DNA of 64,000 nucleotides from Melastoma dodecandrum (taxonomy: Eukaryota > Streptophyta > Magnoliopsida > Myrtales > Melastomataceae): the NCBI GenBank assembly GCA_029817715.1, contig JARUPY010000606.1:4154001-4218000 (forward strand), in the 5' to 3' direction. Positions 9,291-22,077 of the stretch are shown in pieces. Every line of letters begins with the position of its first letter. Positions within the stretch are counted from its first letter, which is position 1. A model generated the notes under the pieces. The model was not told where the DNA came from. It searched no databases and saw only the letters and a list, made by a program, of their open reading frames with translations. The translations under genes were made by a program, and so were the position numbers.

Positions 9291-10239
9291 TCCGGTGTCC
9301 GGTTGTCGTCGTGTCGTGGTCTTATTGGGATCCGGTCTAATTTCCAGAGAGCTGAGGCAGTCTGGCTGGTGAGTGCGGCTTTATTATTGGTAAAATTCTT
9401 AATTTAGTTTAACATCCTTTGTAATTTAATTCTATCGTTTGATTTTGGTTTTCTCCGTTTCTGGAAATACTGTATCAATGACATGAACATTATTGCATCA
9501 TGGGATTCTGAAGAGTCTATCGTTGTCCGGGACTTAACAATGCAGGCCCAATGGGCCCAACTCCAACATATTGGGTCTAATTGGGCTTTGGCAATTAGGC
9601 CCACTAATCCGGCGGTGGGAAAAAAAAATCTAGTAAAATAGAGAGAAAATGGAGAAACTAATATTAACTCATTCGATCGAAGAACCGGTGATGGTTTTGG
9701 TTTGATTTACTTGGGTTAAAGACAATTTGAATTGTTTGGAATTACTTGAGACCCAAAATAGCACGAGGGTCGTCCTTAATGAGCTTTTATTTGTCCTTTT
9801 ACATGCATCATTATTATATTACGTTCAAGTAAGAAAAATTGTTGTAGGTTAATGGTCATGTAACAGTAACACGTATTGATGCCTCGAACGGATCATCAAA
9901 AGTGTAGTTTTTTCCTTGTTATCCTTCCATTAGTTCACGTATTGACTGATTTCTTCCTTCTTGTCCAAATTGACGATGACTTTTGATATTCAACTCGATT
10001 TTTCTAACCAGTACGAATGTCAAATTCTCAACCTAAAGACAAAATATAGAATATGGTAAAATCACAATTTACTCGTTAATTAATTAACTACGATCCATGC
10101 AAGCGTTCTTTTGATGGAATAAAATTGTATTTTCAAACATTCCCTGGTCATGAATGAAGTTCGATGCCGGAAGGAGATGATGCTCATATATACTGTTCTC
10201 ATGAAACCAAGCCATCACAACACATCGGAACCCGAAAAC
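9291..10239. other. Intergenic region before SAUR gene
   Basis: AT-rich, no exon seen. A cluster of GGCCCA/TGGGCC motifs lies at 9542-9604. Confidence 0.5.
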
Positions 10240-10803
10240 ATGAAAAGATCGGGTGGATTTAGATTCGCAAGGAAGACCGTGACGGTCCGCAGATGGATCC
10301 TCCGACGTCGGGGGCGGATCAATGGCCTTCAGCTTAAAGGTTTCCTTAGGAGGCTGACTCTCCTGTTCGATTACAAGGGTATGTGATTCAGTAGTATGTG
10401 TCTGAATGTTTCGTGGTTCAGAATCAATGTTGCTGGGTATGATTGTCTCACACGATATGCATGCGTCGGTGATCGGGCAGATGCCGTCCCCAAGGGGCAT
10501 TTGGCGATTCACGTAGGTCAACCGGGACACGAGATGTGCAGGGTCATAGTGCCAGTTTCGTGCATCAACCATTCTTTGTTCCAGGAGCTTCTCAATCGAG
10601 TGGAGCCCGTTTACGGTTACTATCACCCGGGCGCGATCAACCTGCCCTGTTCCATATCGGAGTACGAGGCAGTGAGGAGGAGCATTGCCGCCTCAGAGAA
10701 CCCCGACCGTGCCGTTCTCGAGCAAAAGAAAAAGATGTTCGCGTTGTCCTATCTCAGGAATAGCTTCTCGAAAATACTAGTTCTCTCGACATCTGAATAC
10801 TGA
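10240..10803 (+). CDS. SAUR-family small auxin-up RNA protein, two exons
   Basis: Exons 10240-10378 and 10481-10803 (intron 102 bp, GTATGT...GGGCAG). Joining them makes a GAT codon at the junction and gives 153 residues with an unbroken frame. Exon 1 gives a basic leader with RKTVTVRRWILRRRGR. Exon 2 holds the SAUR core: VPKGHLAIHVGQ, RVIVPVSCINHSLFQELL, YGYYHPGAINLPCSISEYE. SAURs are short-lived auxin-induced proteins; many restrain PP2C-D phosphatases and so raise plasma-membrane H+-ATPase activity and cell expansion. Most SAUR genes lack introns, so the intron is unusual. Without splicing, exon 2 would start at an internal ATG (10396) and lose the leader. An upstream in-frame ATG at 10150 is possible. 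A long C-terminal tail follows the core. Confidence 0.85.
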
Positions 10804-11310
10804 TCAATCAAATATAAATTCTCACTTCAGAAACCTGCAGATTTTCTTTAAATCTTCAGATCATAGGATTTGATTTGATTATTGATCCCGGAATTCTCCG
10901 CATGTGCGGCGCAGCCAGTTACGCCGGTATTCGCCCGAGGCGGGGCAAAACTGGCCCACGTGGGCGGTCAGGCCGCATAACATGCTGGGCTTGATGTATG
11001 AAAAATCGTTAGTATGAGATACCGACATAATTTATATAAGGACCCTTGGCACTCCCAACTCTTGAACTAGCTTTTGGATTGGGCTCTCAACCCGTGACAT
11101 TTATCAACAGAACTAGATTCATCAACAAAATTAAATATATATACATCATATATTACAATGTCATTATTGCTCCAAATTTAATTACACAACATTACCATTT
11201 GTTCAATATAATTCCAGTCACAACAAAGTTTGAGGGTCGGCTCCGCCTCAAGGTCAGGACAGGACTCGAATCCCGGATGTTTCCTGAATCGGGATCAGAG
11301 TTATCGAGAA
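10804..11310. other. Convergent intergenic region between SAUR and TPP
   Basis: Both flanking genes end toward this stretch. It holds a GC-rich island (~10900-10980) with a palindromic G-box and AT-rich DNA. No exon seen. Confidence 0.5.
10954..10965. promoter_or_regulatory. Palindromic G-box
   Basis: GCCCACGTGGGC is a perfect 12-bp palindrome centred on the CACGTG core bound by plant bZIP and bHLH factors. It lies between two convergent genes, so its target, if any, is unclear. Confidence 0.4.
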
Positions 11311-13167
11311 TCATCGGACTCCTCCCATCTTCTCCCAGTTAAGGATGGCCTTGAGAAACTCCATCACCTGATCACGAGATCAAACTCCAGATGTAAATGT
11401 TTTCTCGCTCCTTTGCGAAATACACAGGTTCACCTTTTATACCTCGGAAGGGTCGTTGAGCGAGTAAGACGCCTTTGTTTCTTTCGGCGCAGATGTCACC
11501 AGTATCCCAACTCCACACTTCCTTTCTCTTAAAAACTAGCAGTTTGAAAAAACACACCTTTATTCATTGATACGACGAGAAGATGCAACGAGCGTGCGTA
11601 TTGTAAATGGGTACCTACCCTGAAGGCATCTTCATCGGACGCGTCGTCGCCAATGTAAATAGGCAGAACGCTGGCACTGTCACACAAATCTGTGCCGTCC
11701 ATGGAAACGATCAAGTCAGTATAAATATGATGCAAATTAATAGAAATGATACAAGACACGGGAAATACCAAGAGAGTGGAGCATTAATTCAACCGCTTTT
11801 CCCTTGTTCCAATCTACCGCGGGACGGATTTCTAAAACCTGCAATCCGGAGGGAAAGGAAAATATGGAGTTTAAGCAGTATGATTGTGGTGGAATGGACG
11901 AAAGGCAGTGAGGAGAATAAGATACCTTCCGTCCATGCGTCAGCCGTAAGAGAGGGTAGTCTTTCAATGTTTCGTGGACGATTTGCGCAACTGTGAACCA
12001 ATTCTGGATCACAACAAATAGTTCAGTCAGGAATGAAGTTTTGAACCCAGACCAAGCGAGGAAAACCCAACATCAGAAGTCCCCACCCTCTCGTCAACAT
12101 TACGGTAATGTACGGAGGCACAAAACTTGTTATTCTCCACAGACACACCTTGGATTCCTTTCGTGTTTCGAATGAGTGCTTGGAGAACCTGCAGAATACG
12201 CCCTCGTGGCGATTAAAAGTTTAGCCACGGGTGCGTAAAAAGGGAAAAAATGACCCCAAAATACGCACGTGATCAATCATTGGCAAGAATTCTCTGGCGG
12301 GTTGGAACAGCTTCAATTCTTTACCCTGCAAGTTTTAATCAAGAAGGTTGAGATCTTGGAACCAAAAGAAATTACCATAGACAATCAATTTATCTTGAGA
12401 AATTCCATGTTCGCACCGGTTATACCTGCATATTTGTTTGTCCCACATAACTAGGATGATTATCGGTGTTGCTGTGGGTTACAGGACAGACAATATCCAT
12501 ACCATGACTTCCGGCATAGTAGAGTTCAGTTAATCCGACTAACCGATGGACCTAATTTGAAATATATGAGATAAAGACAATACAGGCCAAAGGGCCTAAA
12601 TCTCAAGGCAGAGGATTGGAAAACCGGATATAGTACCTTATCACAACTCCTTCCTGTGATAATGGCCGTCGGGAAAAACTTTGCAACATTCTTCACCGCC
12701 AAACGCATCTAAACGATCGTTAATGGAAGTCATTGAAGAGAGAAAGAGCACGAAATGAATAGAAAGACAGCTAGCAGGCTTTTCTATTGCATGCTTACTT
12801 CGCTCGACATCAGTGCATTTTCCGGGTCATTGACAATCGGCGACAGAGTCCCATCATAGTCCAGGAATATGGCAATCTTCTTGTTTTTTGCTTGCTGTCT
12901 AATCTGATCCAAACAAATCAGGGCTGGTGGATGCTTAATCTACAACATTGCAGCACATGGGAATCAAGGGCATAGCACAATAATGGTCTGCAGGACTCGA
13001 TCGTAATTCAAGAAATGCTGACATACCATCCAAGCAAGGTAAGTGGCATCAAAGCCATCTAGAGCCGGTTCCATGTAACCCACTGACAGCTTCTTACGAG
13101 GGGGCGAGGAGGATCTCATGGCATCTAACCAACAGCCACTCGAGAAAACATCATCGAGCTTTCCCAT
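11311..13167 (-). CDS. Trehalose-6-phosphate phosphatase
   Basis: Eleven exons: 13167-13027, 12939-12799, 12708-12637, 12551-12426, 12325-12269, 12188-12087, 12003-11926, 11838-11769, 11689-11619, 11535-11443, 11367-11311. Every join keeps frame and gives 335 residues. The HAD-phosphatase fold is clear: [11 protein letters not shown] (nucleophile Asp74 and Asp76), [31 protein letters not shown] and [12 protein letters not shown]. The enzyme removes phosphate from trehalose-6-phosphate, a sugar-status signal. ATG 13167 is the first possible start: an in-frame TAA lies ten codons upstream. The protein is shorter than many plant TPPs because the variable N-terminus is brief (it begins [16 protein letters not shown]). 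All catalytic motifs are intact, so it is probably active. The family member cannot be assigned. Confidence 0.93.
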
Positions 13168-16100
13168 TTTTTCCTCTGGATCGCTGTGTAATTGTTAGAG
13201 GCGACTGTAGAGTAGATGCTTAATTTTTAGCTGTTGACAGGTCCTTGATCGGAGATACTAGGAGAAGGATGATTAGTATCTATTTCTGGGATTTCTTGCA
13301 ACTATGAACGCAACAAGACGACCAATCTTCCGGGGGACTTTTTCGCTTTTCCCTTCAAAACTTCCGCTAAAGTAAAACCAACAGCATCAGAATATAGGGG
13401 AAGGCAAAACTAGCTTTTGGAAGTCGTTATGCACGGATTCAGCTCTTGCAAACCAGCTTTGCAACCTCCATAGACAGAAGTTGTCTGCAAGATAACATAT
13501 TCCGATATTTGTTAGGAGATCGGAGATATAGGAGCGACTACCAAATAATATTAACCATGAATAGTCTTTCCCCAATTCAGAAAGATGAGAAACCCGGTTA
13601 GAAAGAATTCGAACAACATTTAACTTCTAATAGCATTCACCGGCATAAAAAGTGATCAAAGCACCGGCAAGTCACAAAATCTTTCCCGGAACAGATCTCC
13701 ATAGCAACTAATTTATTGTATAAAGAAAGATGGCGGCTGCATCTCCGCTGCTTTGAATCGTACCTTTTGGTAAAGCAACTATCTTACTTAAAAAACAGCG
13801 GAATAAGAGATAACCATGAACACGGAAAAGGGTGGAAATAAAAAAAAAAAATTACTACCATGTGGATCTCATGCAGCTCTCTCCACATCTATATTCATAC
13901 ATAAAGATACCACTAATACCGAAATTAACCATGCGTCAGCGAGGATTCGTTACATGAAGCACTCCCTGACTGACTGGGTAAAGAAATTAAGCCCATGATT
14001 ATATCGAGGAAGGATGCAATTAGGACACCTCTCTGTGCTCCAACAGCTTTCCCAAGGACTATACCAGCAAACCATCAATCGAACAGGCATCAAAGTACAC
14101 TGAGAGCTTCCAGTATTATCGAGCGACTTTGCTGCGTCGGCCAGGACGATCAAAATGACATTGACGCATGTTATTAGCGGCAAACCAACCATAAAATTTT
14201 TAAATGCTTGATATTTGGCCCGTCAAAATCACCAAACCTTTACACAAACAGCACTTGAACAAGAAAGAGATCCCGAAAGCTAACTAATCTAAACCTCCCA
14301 ATAGTACATCCCACCGAAAAAAAAAGCTACCCAAAAGCAGGAGAGGTAAAAATCACGTTAGACCAAAACCTAACAGGCCATAAAGGAACAGTCGCCACCC
14401 CACAAACACACTACTCGACAATAAGGAAAATAGACAAGGAGTGGGACCAAACTGCAGGACAACCAACAACCATTGCATGTAAATAAAATACCCAAAAGAA
14501 AATTGATTATGAAGTTGTCAACCTAAGAAAATATCATGTCCCTCTGGGACATTTCCATGGGTACCCACGACAGGTGCAGCAAGAATTGTCCCCTCCTCCC
14601 GACAGGAATGAGGAAACCAATTCTTTTAATTAAAAAAGATCCGATCTTTCCGATGATGCCGAGGTCAAGACGCAAAACGAAGGACGACCCACAAGAGAAC
14701 GGACCTCAAAGAGGGAGGGGAAGTTAAAATGTCACCAAAGGGGCGACTGCATGCTGCTACGACTCTGGAGAAAATGTTGGAAGAAACAGAAGCACCCGAC
14801 GCAACAACGGAGGGAAGAGGTGGGGGGAATGGGGGAGCGACGAGGGTTGTGGAGACTATGGCCTGTGGAGGGTCGGGCGGGGATTAAATAGGGAAGAGTT
14901 CGAGGAAGGAAGAGGCGGAGAGCGAAAGAGAGGGAGAAGGGGGAGAGGGACGAATTCGGGGGGGGCGCCGGTGTTGTGTCGGGGGAGACAAAAAAACAAA
15001 AGCCGACAACCACCATCCCCTCCTATTTTGTCGTTTAGTAAAAGTTATATTAATTTCCTTTTAAATTTTAGGGGGAGGGGGTTAATTTAGAATCTTAATG
15101 GCAGAACAGATGATTAAGATATAGTTTTTAGAATCATGATGGCGAAATAAGTAAGACGTATTAGTTGTTAGACAGGGTGTTGTTTTCATTTCTTTGACTG
15201 TCATAAATTCATTAAAAATCAACTGTTGTATTGCATGGACTTTTTTATATTATTTGTCTGCTTTCATGCAAAATTGAATTATATATATAAAAATATATAT
15301 ATATATTGGATGGAAAGGGGATGGATCCTAAACGTTCAAATGGCCGGACACAGTGTTCTTACATGTTGGTTAAATTCGATCATGATTTTATTTTATTTTA
15401 TCAGCGAAACAAATGCATAGTGCAACTTCCTCGTAATTGCGTGTTAGCTATTCAAATGAAACAGTAGGTTAGACAAGTCACCTCATATTTTTAAAATTAT
15501 TATTTGAGTAAATATAAAAAAAAATCAAAATTATAACGACGATGCCACTTGATCCGGATGTTTCCAGGTTAGTACTTTTTTTTTAGATTTATTTTATTAA
15601 TGAACCCATTTTTACTCTGATTGAATTGAACTCTTGGGTTAGATAAAGTTAAATAAATAAATAAAAATCGTCGAAAAAACAATATATAACTTTAGTGTCA
15701 GTAAACTGTTGCTTCTGCTGCTGCTGCTTGCCGGCGCCCAATAAATGTGTCCCCCGCTCCATGAATGAATGGCCGGCCGCCCATCCCCCTCTCACCCCTC
15801 TGGTCTCATAAATTATTACCTTTTCTTTAAAAAAAAAACACCTAAATAATATTGTTTCGATTGTTGATTATTAAAAAAAAAAAGAGGAGTCATTAACGAG
15901 CAGAATACGAGTGTGGCATTGGACGAGTAGACTCGTCTATATCGAATTTTTTATTTAGAAAATATTTTTTTGTCATAATTTAGGGGGGGGGAAGGACACG
16001 TGGCCCACACCCATTTCAGAATGGCCAATAATTGAAGTCTTTAGATATAATAATAATAAATAAGATTTTCTGATAATATTTTAAATTATATCATAACCCA

Positions 16101-17595
16101 CTTATTTGTCGTTTTCCATTTTCTAGTAACAAATGTAGCCCTAGGGGGACGTCATGTTATTTTCTTGGTTTAGGCCTTACATCAGTAAATGCCCCGCCAA
16201 TTGAAATTAATAAAGCCAATGAAATGAAAGGTAGCGGGAGGGGGGCTTTAAATACGTCAGCCTCCCTTGTGATTGTTTCCGAGGGAGGCGTAAAACTTTA
16301 CTTTTTTTTAATTAGAAAGGATTCGATTTCCGATCATCCCCTTGGAATTGTCATGATTTAAAACATTTTATCATCCCATCCCTTCCATCCCGCTTTAAAT
16401 TAATTAATGCTGTGTTTTTTAGGATCGTGTTTTTCCATACATTTCCTTCGATTTCTGACCCATTCAAGCACAGCGTAAATGCTGGTGCTTCTAAGATTTC
16501 GGTCCAATAAAGAAAGAACTCCAAATTTATTTATTTATATTTTTTTATAAAAAAAAATTGGGTGGGTTGGAATAGGGCACCAAATAATCGTGCGACCCAA
16601 TGAATGAATAAATTAATTTGCTCCAATAAGTTTAGTCCCCAATCCATGACTCCCTCCGAGGATTCCCTTGGGAAAAGAAAGGATCCTTGGTCAACCTTTC
16701 CCCGCCTCATTTTCTTCAATAGAGAAACGCTGTCCCCTTTCTTTCCAACATGTCACCCACAAAGGAACCAAAACACATTACTCCATTGTCATCTATTAAA
16801 CATTTTAAAATAAATGGATAAATCGGATTTCCTATCTAAAAACAACAAAAAGTGCTTCATTGTGGCATGACGGGGTGGTCGCCACCCGTGTCTACATTTC
16901 GGGTAGAACCGGTTTTGCGATGTGGGTATAAAGGCGAGGTTGTTTGAATCTTATACGAAATCGATCTATACCCAATGGATAATTGAATTGACTTTATGGC
17001 ACATAGAGTCGTGAAGAAAAGGAACAGGAATTTGCTTCTAAGCAATGGGAAAGCGAGCAAACATAGTAAAAAACCTTTCGAGGAGGTTCCATCGTATTAA
17101 CTCGTGGCCGCGAATGTCGATCACCGCCTCTCCAAAATATCAGGCGAACAATAACTAGAAACGGTGTATTTATGATCGAATTATCAAGGAGCTATTCCAG
17201 CATTTTTTTTTTACATTTTATTATTAAAAACATGATGGGCTTATCGGTCCAATAAATTTAGGCCCATAATATTTTATTCGGCTCGAAATCTCCTCAGAAT
17301 GATATTGGGCCCAATACAAGTGATTTTGGGCTATTGTATGGCCCAATAAACCAAGCCCGCTCGCTATTGAAGGAGCGTAGACCACCAACGCATTACCCAT
17401 CAAGTGGAATTCGAGTAAGAGTAACCAGTGCTGTGGACATGATGAGACCGACAGAAGGATGAAGAAGACGTCAATCCCTATTCTCTGCCGGACGGATTAC
17501 AGGCAACTGCAGCTTAACTACACCACAGCTATACTTTTTTCCCGGACTAAAATGGTGAAGTGTTCTATCGACGGGAGGAGGCAGCGACGGCAGCT
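13168..17595. other. Long intergenic region, AT-rich
   Basis: Upstream of TPP; part of 13168-14200 may be 5' UTR or promoter. No conserved exon seen. It holds a purine-rich stretch (14690-15000), AT microsatellite (~15273-15306), a CTG run (~15716-15730), an ABRE-like ACACGTGGC (15997-16005) and a perfect 8-bp hairpin (16260-16289). Small open frames here have no recognisable motifs. Confidence 0.5.
16260..16289. other. Perfect 8-bp inverted repeat (hairpin)
   Basis: GCCTCCCT (16260-16267) pairs with AGGGAGGC (16282-16289) across a 14-base loop. It lies in intergenic DNA just after TTTAAATAC. Function unknown. Confidence 0.4.
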
Positions 17596-18175
17596 TCATC
17601 CCCATCTAAGAATTGGTGATCCCCACTTAAGGCCGGCACCAAAGCCAGCCATTGGAATAGCACGGCCTTGTTTTGATTTTGCCACTCCGGATGGACTCGA
17701 TCCAAATATAAGGGGATTGACGCGGCGCTTGTGTTCCCGTTATTTGCGAGATTCGAGATGAAGCAGTGTGGAGGAACTTCCAAATGCACAGAGACCACAT
17801 TGAGGATCTTCTGGTCAGCCCGCTCCAACTCCCCGGTTACTCTCATGCACAGATTATCGTCTAACACATGAAATATCTAGAACGGATTCTATTGAAAGCC
17901 TCGTGTTTCCAGATAAGCTGATTTTCACCACAGAAGGGATGGCTCAAGCTGAGAGGCTGCTGGCCTTCTGAAGAGAAGACTCAATGGATTGGGAAGAGAG
18001 AATCTGAATGCTGCCCCATTCATACGGAGGCAAGATAACGATGCTCTAGTCCTGGAGGAAAACTCTCGAGCAGGCCGGCGTTTAGATGGAGGAAATAGAA
18101 ATGAAATAATCGAACATGTTTCTCTCAGAGACCCCCCCCCCCCCACTAACCTTTAATCCATCTCCGTCACTATGG
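17596..18175 (-). pseudogene. 3-ketoacyl-ACP synthase III (KAS III) pseudogene, C-terminal half
   Basis: On the minus strand, pieces of the KAS III C-terminal half appear in order but in different frames: HSDGDGL (~18170), MNGAAFRFSLP (cf. the family MNGKEVFRFAV, ~18035), the region around [20 protein letters not shown], whose Asn is in the family active site (~17760-17800), and finally [17 protein letters not shown] followed by a stop at 17596. The catalytic Cys region and the whole N-terminal half are missing. Frameshifts occur between the pieces, and the linking residues after SAASIP are scrambled. The live enzyme starts plastid fatty-acid synthesis by condensing acetyl-CoA with malonyl-ACP. 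This copy cannot. A 13-bp C tract (18132-18144) lies inside it. Confidence 0.85.
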
Positions 18176-19171
18176 AGTTCAAAAGGAAACTACCCATCGT
18201 CCTCCGCTATCACAAGCCTGCAGACAGGAACAAACAGTTAATCCTGACGAAGCACCATTTTTGTTTGTTTTTTTTTTTTTAGTTTTTGCCCGACAATGCA
18301 CGTGCATGACATTGAGTTTAAATACGTTAAATGGGAGTTATACCAAAATTTCATTTAATTGGGACACATACTTCCCCAGACAGAAGGGATTGGGGAGGGG
18401 AAAAAAAAATAACAATCCAGTGCACATGTTATTTGGTAAGATGTGACCATGATATTTGACCTCTGCTCCCCCATGGGGAGTCAGATGCTCAATAATTTTA
18501 GTCAACTTATTTAACTATAACCTATATCAGAATTTATAAATATTTTTTGTAAAAAAAAAAAAACAGAAAATTTTATCAGTTAAGGAGAATTGCTATATAC
18601 TAGTAGTTCTTCTTCTTATTATTAGTCATCTTTTTTTATAAGATGTAATTGTAACCCAAAGGCTCATTAAGATGAGAAATATTCTATACCCAATGTGTGT
18701 GTGTGTGTGTGGGTCTGTCTGTGTGTACAAAAGCAAAGCAGAATCTGTTGTGTACCTGGGCACTTGGGGGAACTATTATTATTTTGCTCGGATACAACTA
18801 TAACGAACGTTCATTAAATGCAGCGAAGGTCCAATAATCTCGTCACGACACCTAACACCCTAACAAGTTATTATTATAAGATAAGTGTTGCATTTATTCA
18901 CGTTAAATTATTACAATTTTATTTATGTAATAGGCACAGCCTCCACCTAATCCCTAATGTTTGTGGTCCCTTTGCCTATATTGGACCAAATCTCACACCA
19001 CGAAATCTCCTATTGTTAAATCTCACACACTTCTATTTGGTATATATGCACAACACTAATGATAAGGAAGTGAGGAAACTTCACTTGGCTCCCTGATTGA
19101 ATTCCCTCCATTTCTTTAACCGCCCCCCCAGTTCTCTCCCTCTCCGTCCCAAACATACACTACCTAGTACA
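18176..19171. other. APT upstream region
   Basis: AT-rich DNA with a GT microsatellite (~18694-18711). The last ~100 bp are the probable APT leader. No other exon seen. Confidence 0.5.
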
Positions 19172-21435
19172 ATGTCGTCCGCGTCGGACCCCCGCATCCC
19201 CGCCATCCAGTCCAGGATTCGGGTCATCCCTGATTTCCCGAAACCAGGTTCGACCATTTTTCCTTGAGCCAGTTGGTTGAAATGCAGAGGCTGGCTTGTA
19301 AGTTCACCCCTTACGGCCCTGCCTCCTGCTGATCTAGCAAGTCTCCTGTGTTGCGTGCTTTAACATGGAGAATGCAATGACGAGTCTCGATACGATGCAA
19401 CGGTTTGAGTCTTTGAGAAAGACGATGAGAGTCCGGATGTTTTTTGCTTTTCTTTTCCCTCCTTTTTTGGGTGATGTTTTCCCATGGAGATGATGGAAAC
19501 CGGTTGGATTTTGCTTTTCTGGTTTTGTTCAGGAATAATGTTTCAGGACATAACCACCTTGTTGCTGGATCCCAAGGCATTCAAGGATACTATTGACCTC
19601 TTCATTGAGCGGTATCAGGGGAAGAACATATCTGTTGTAGCAGGTAGCTCCAGCTCCCAAGTGTCAGTCGCGCGCGTGTCTGTCTGTCTGTGTGTACAAA
19701 AGCAAGCACAATCTGTTCTGTCCAGCAACATGCTTCCATGGAGGGGGGGGGGGGGGGGGGGGGGGAAGGAAAGGAATCAATGTATAAGTGCCTCGGCTTA
19801 TCTTTAGTTACACAGAGAGGATCCCAGGTTTTTTGCTGTTGGTAACGTCAAGGCACAGGCTCGGTCGCGTGTCTGTGGTTCTGAGCTGAAGAATTTGTAC
19901 AGAGTATATCATGTTCTTTTCATCTGGGTGAGTTTATCGTTAGGTGGACTAGGAAGAAGGAAGGAACAGAGTGATTGTCATCCAATTGTGGTTGATGTGG
20001 GGTGGAGGAATATGGGGTTAGTGATGATTTGCTATCAGTCGCGATTCATAAGCGTGGAAAAGTTGGGAAAAGCACTCTGCTTGTCTTCTTCCTTTTTTTT
20101 TTTTTCTGTGACTTGATCTCTTTTGTTGACATTATGGAATTGGAATGGAAGGGAGAAGCAGTCATGTGGTCTTCTTTTGGGAGGATCATTTTGTTGTGTA
20201 GATTTTGCTTTGTTGACAATGGTGCTCGTCGTTTTAGTGCGTTTTGCCATCGATTGCTGCTCCTTTTGAACCTTATATGATCACTTATCTCTTCCTGTCT
20301 CTTTCCTTTCCCCTCTTGTATTATCTATCACTCATTGCAAATACTTTTGCTGGGATCCAGATTTTTTAGTGTTATAAATGGAGGATAATGATGGAGTGGA
20401 CGGCAATCCTTTTGTTTCAGTTTTGTTCCACCACCCTAATTTTAAGTGGACCCTGCTGTCATAATCATTTGCTGAAGCTGATCTCTCTCTGCTTTCCGAA
20501 CAGATTCGTTTGGATTTCGAATCCAAGTCGATTCTGCCAGCCGCGACGTTCAATGTTCATTCTTCTGAAATGGCCTGTTCATTCTTGGGATATCAAAGTT
20601 TTGATTCTGCATTGCTCCTATATTGGATCCCGGCACTTCCTGATTTGTGAGCATAGGCATTATTATCCTAAGGGATGTTTATGTCGGTTGTGCATGTGAT
20701 GATTTCTGATCGCATTTCTTCATTATGAGGCTAGATGCTTGGCTGTCTGATCCTTTTTCAGCAATCCTTTTCTTTTCATCTGCATTTTCCTTTTTGTCCA
20801 GGTATTGAAGCTCGCGGATTCGTATTTGGTCCTCCCATAGCACTAGCCATCGGAGCGAAGTTCGTTCCCTTGAGAAAGCCTGGGAAGTTACCTGGTAAAA
20901 GCATTTCCCTTTTATCACATGTTACATGTCTCGGTGGTAATGATCTCATAATAACAACGCAAGATTCGCTGATGGAGTTTGTGATACCATCAATCATTCG
21001 TCTATGTTGGACAGGTGAAATTATCTCAGAGGATTATACCTTGGAATATGGAAAGGATTGCTTGCTGATGCATGTAGGAGCGGTAAAACCAATGGAACGG
21101 GCTCTGGTGGTGGATGATTTGATTGCAACTGGTGGCACTCTCTGTGCTGCCATGAATCTAATAGGTAGACGAAACCCCATTCACAATCTGTGCCCCATTT
21201 AGGTGCTAGCAATGCCATCGTTATTCCCTTTTTCTTCCTCAGAACGGGCTGGAGCTGAGGTCGTCGAATGCGTTTGCGTCATAGAATTACCAGACCTTAA
21301 GGTGGGTTTGACGCATATCCCATGCCTCGATGGAATGGCTTTGTACTTTCGGCTTTCTATTCATAACTTGTGATGTTGCAGGGTCGGGAGAGGCTGAAGG
21401 GCAAGCCGCTGTTTGTACTTCTGGAGGCACATTGA
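19172..21435 (+). CDS. APT: Adenine phosphoribosyltransferase
   Basis: Six exons: 19172-19247, 19533-19643, 20802-20894, 21015-21164, 21243-21301, 21382-21435. They join to 180 residues without a break. The enzyme converts adenine and PRPP to AMP, salvaging purines; plant members also act on cytokinin bases. Motifs: [33 protein letters not shown], and the PRPP-binding loop [13 protein letters not shown] (residues 123-135). Length and ending ([12 protein letters not shown]) match cytosolic APT forms with no transit peptide. Intron 2 (~1.16 kb) contains a 23-bp G tract. The first donor is GTTCGA, weaker than usual, but the frame and family conservation across PGIMFQD support it. Confidence 0.94.
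19743..19765. repeat. Poly-G tract, 23 bp, in APT intron 2
   Basis: An uninterrupted run of 23 G on the sense strand of intron 2. In the pre-mRNA it could form an RNA G-quadruplex ~100 bases after the 5' splice site. Confidence 0.93.
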
Positions 21436-22077
21436 TTTTCTCGGGTAAACATGCTCAAAATGTACATTGCAGAAGGGAGAGAAAATCGCAGGGCATCTCG
21501 TGGTGTTTCCTACGAGGTTTCCATCCTCTGCTAAAAGTGAAGATAAGAAAAGGAAGGTGCTATCTGTGTGATCTCCCCACCTCCAACCCATGATTTAAGT
21601 GGTTGTTAGACCGAGACTTGTACCCGTGTCTACTGATCTAAAACTCGATAGATGGATATGAAGAACACGAATATTTGAAGATAATACCATCCTGTTATGA
21701 GTTCATTGACGGTCCCCCCATTCGAAGGATACCAGAAACTCGGCCCACATGGTGGCGAGGAGATATTGCTAGTCATCGGACAACTGCTAAAGGCTGACAA
21801 CGTACGAATCACCTCCGAAGGTAAGTCATCATAGGATAAACCTCAGGCATCCGCAACAATACAAGTAGTAGGTTGACTTGCGAATGACAGGTGTAGAGAC
21901 ATTCTTATCAGCTAGCGAACCATACCCTTGCGCGACTAAAATAATCTCGATCCGGGTGGATCACCGAGAGACCTTTCAGCTGGAGGTGCCCGAGTCCACC
22001 ACATAGCCAAAACCAGTGCTTCGTACTATTCAACAAATCCATACACACAACCTGTATTTGTTTTGCATTATGGTAGG
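21436..22077. other. APT 3' flank
   Basis: 3' UTR and intergenic sequence up to the LTR array. No recognisable coding exon; short open frames without known motifs. Confidence 0.45.

Noticed and set aside
14732..15016. 94-codon minus-strand open frame upstream of TPP
   Set aside because: Low-complexity, from purine-rich DNA; not in phase with TPP exon 1, which has an in-frame stop upstream.
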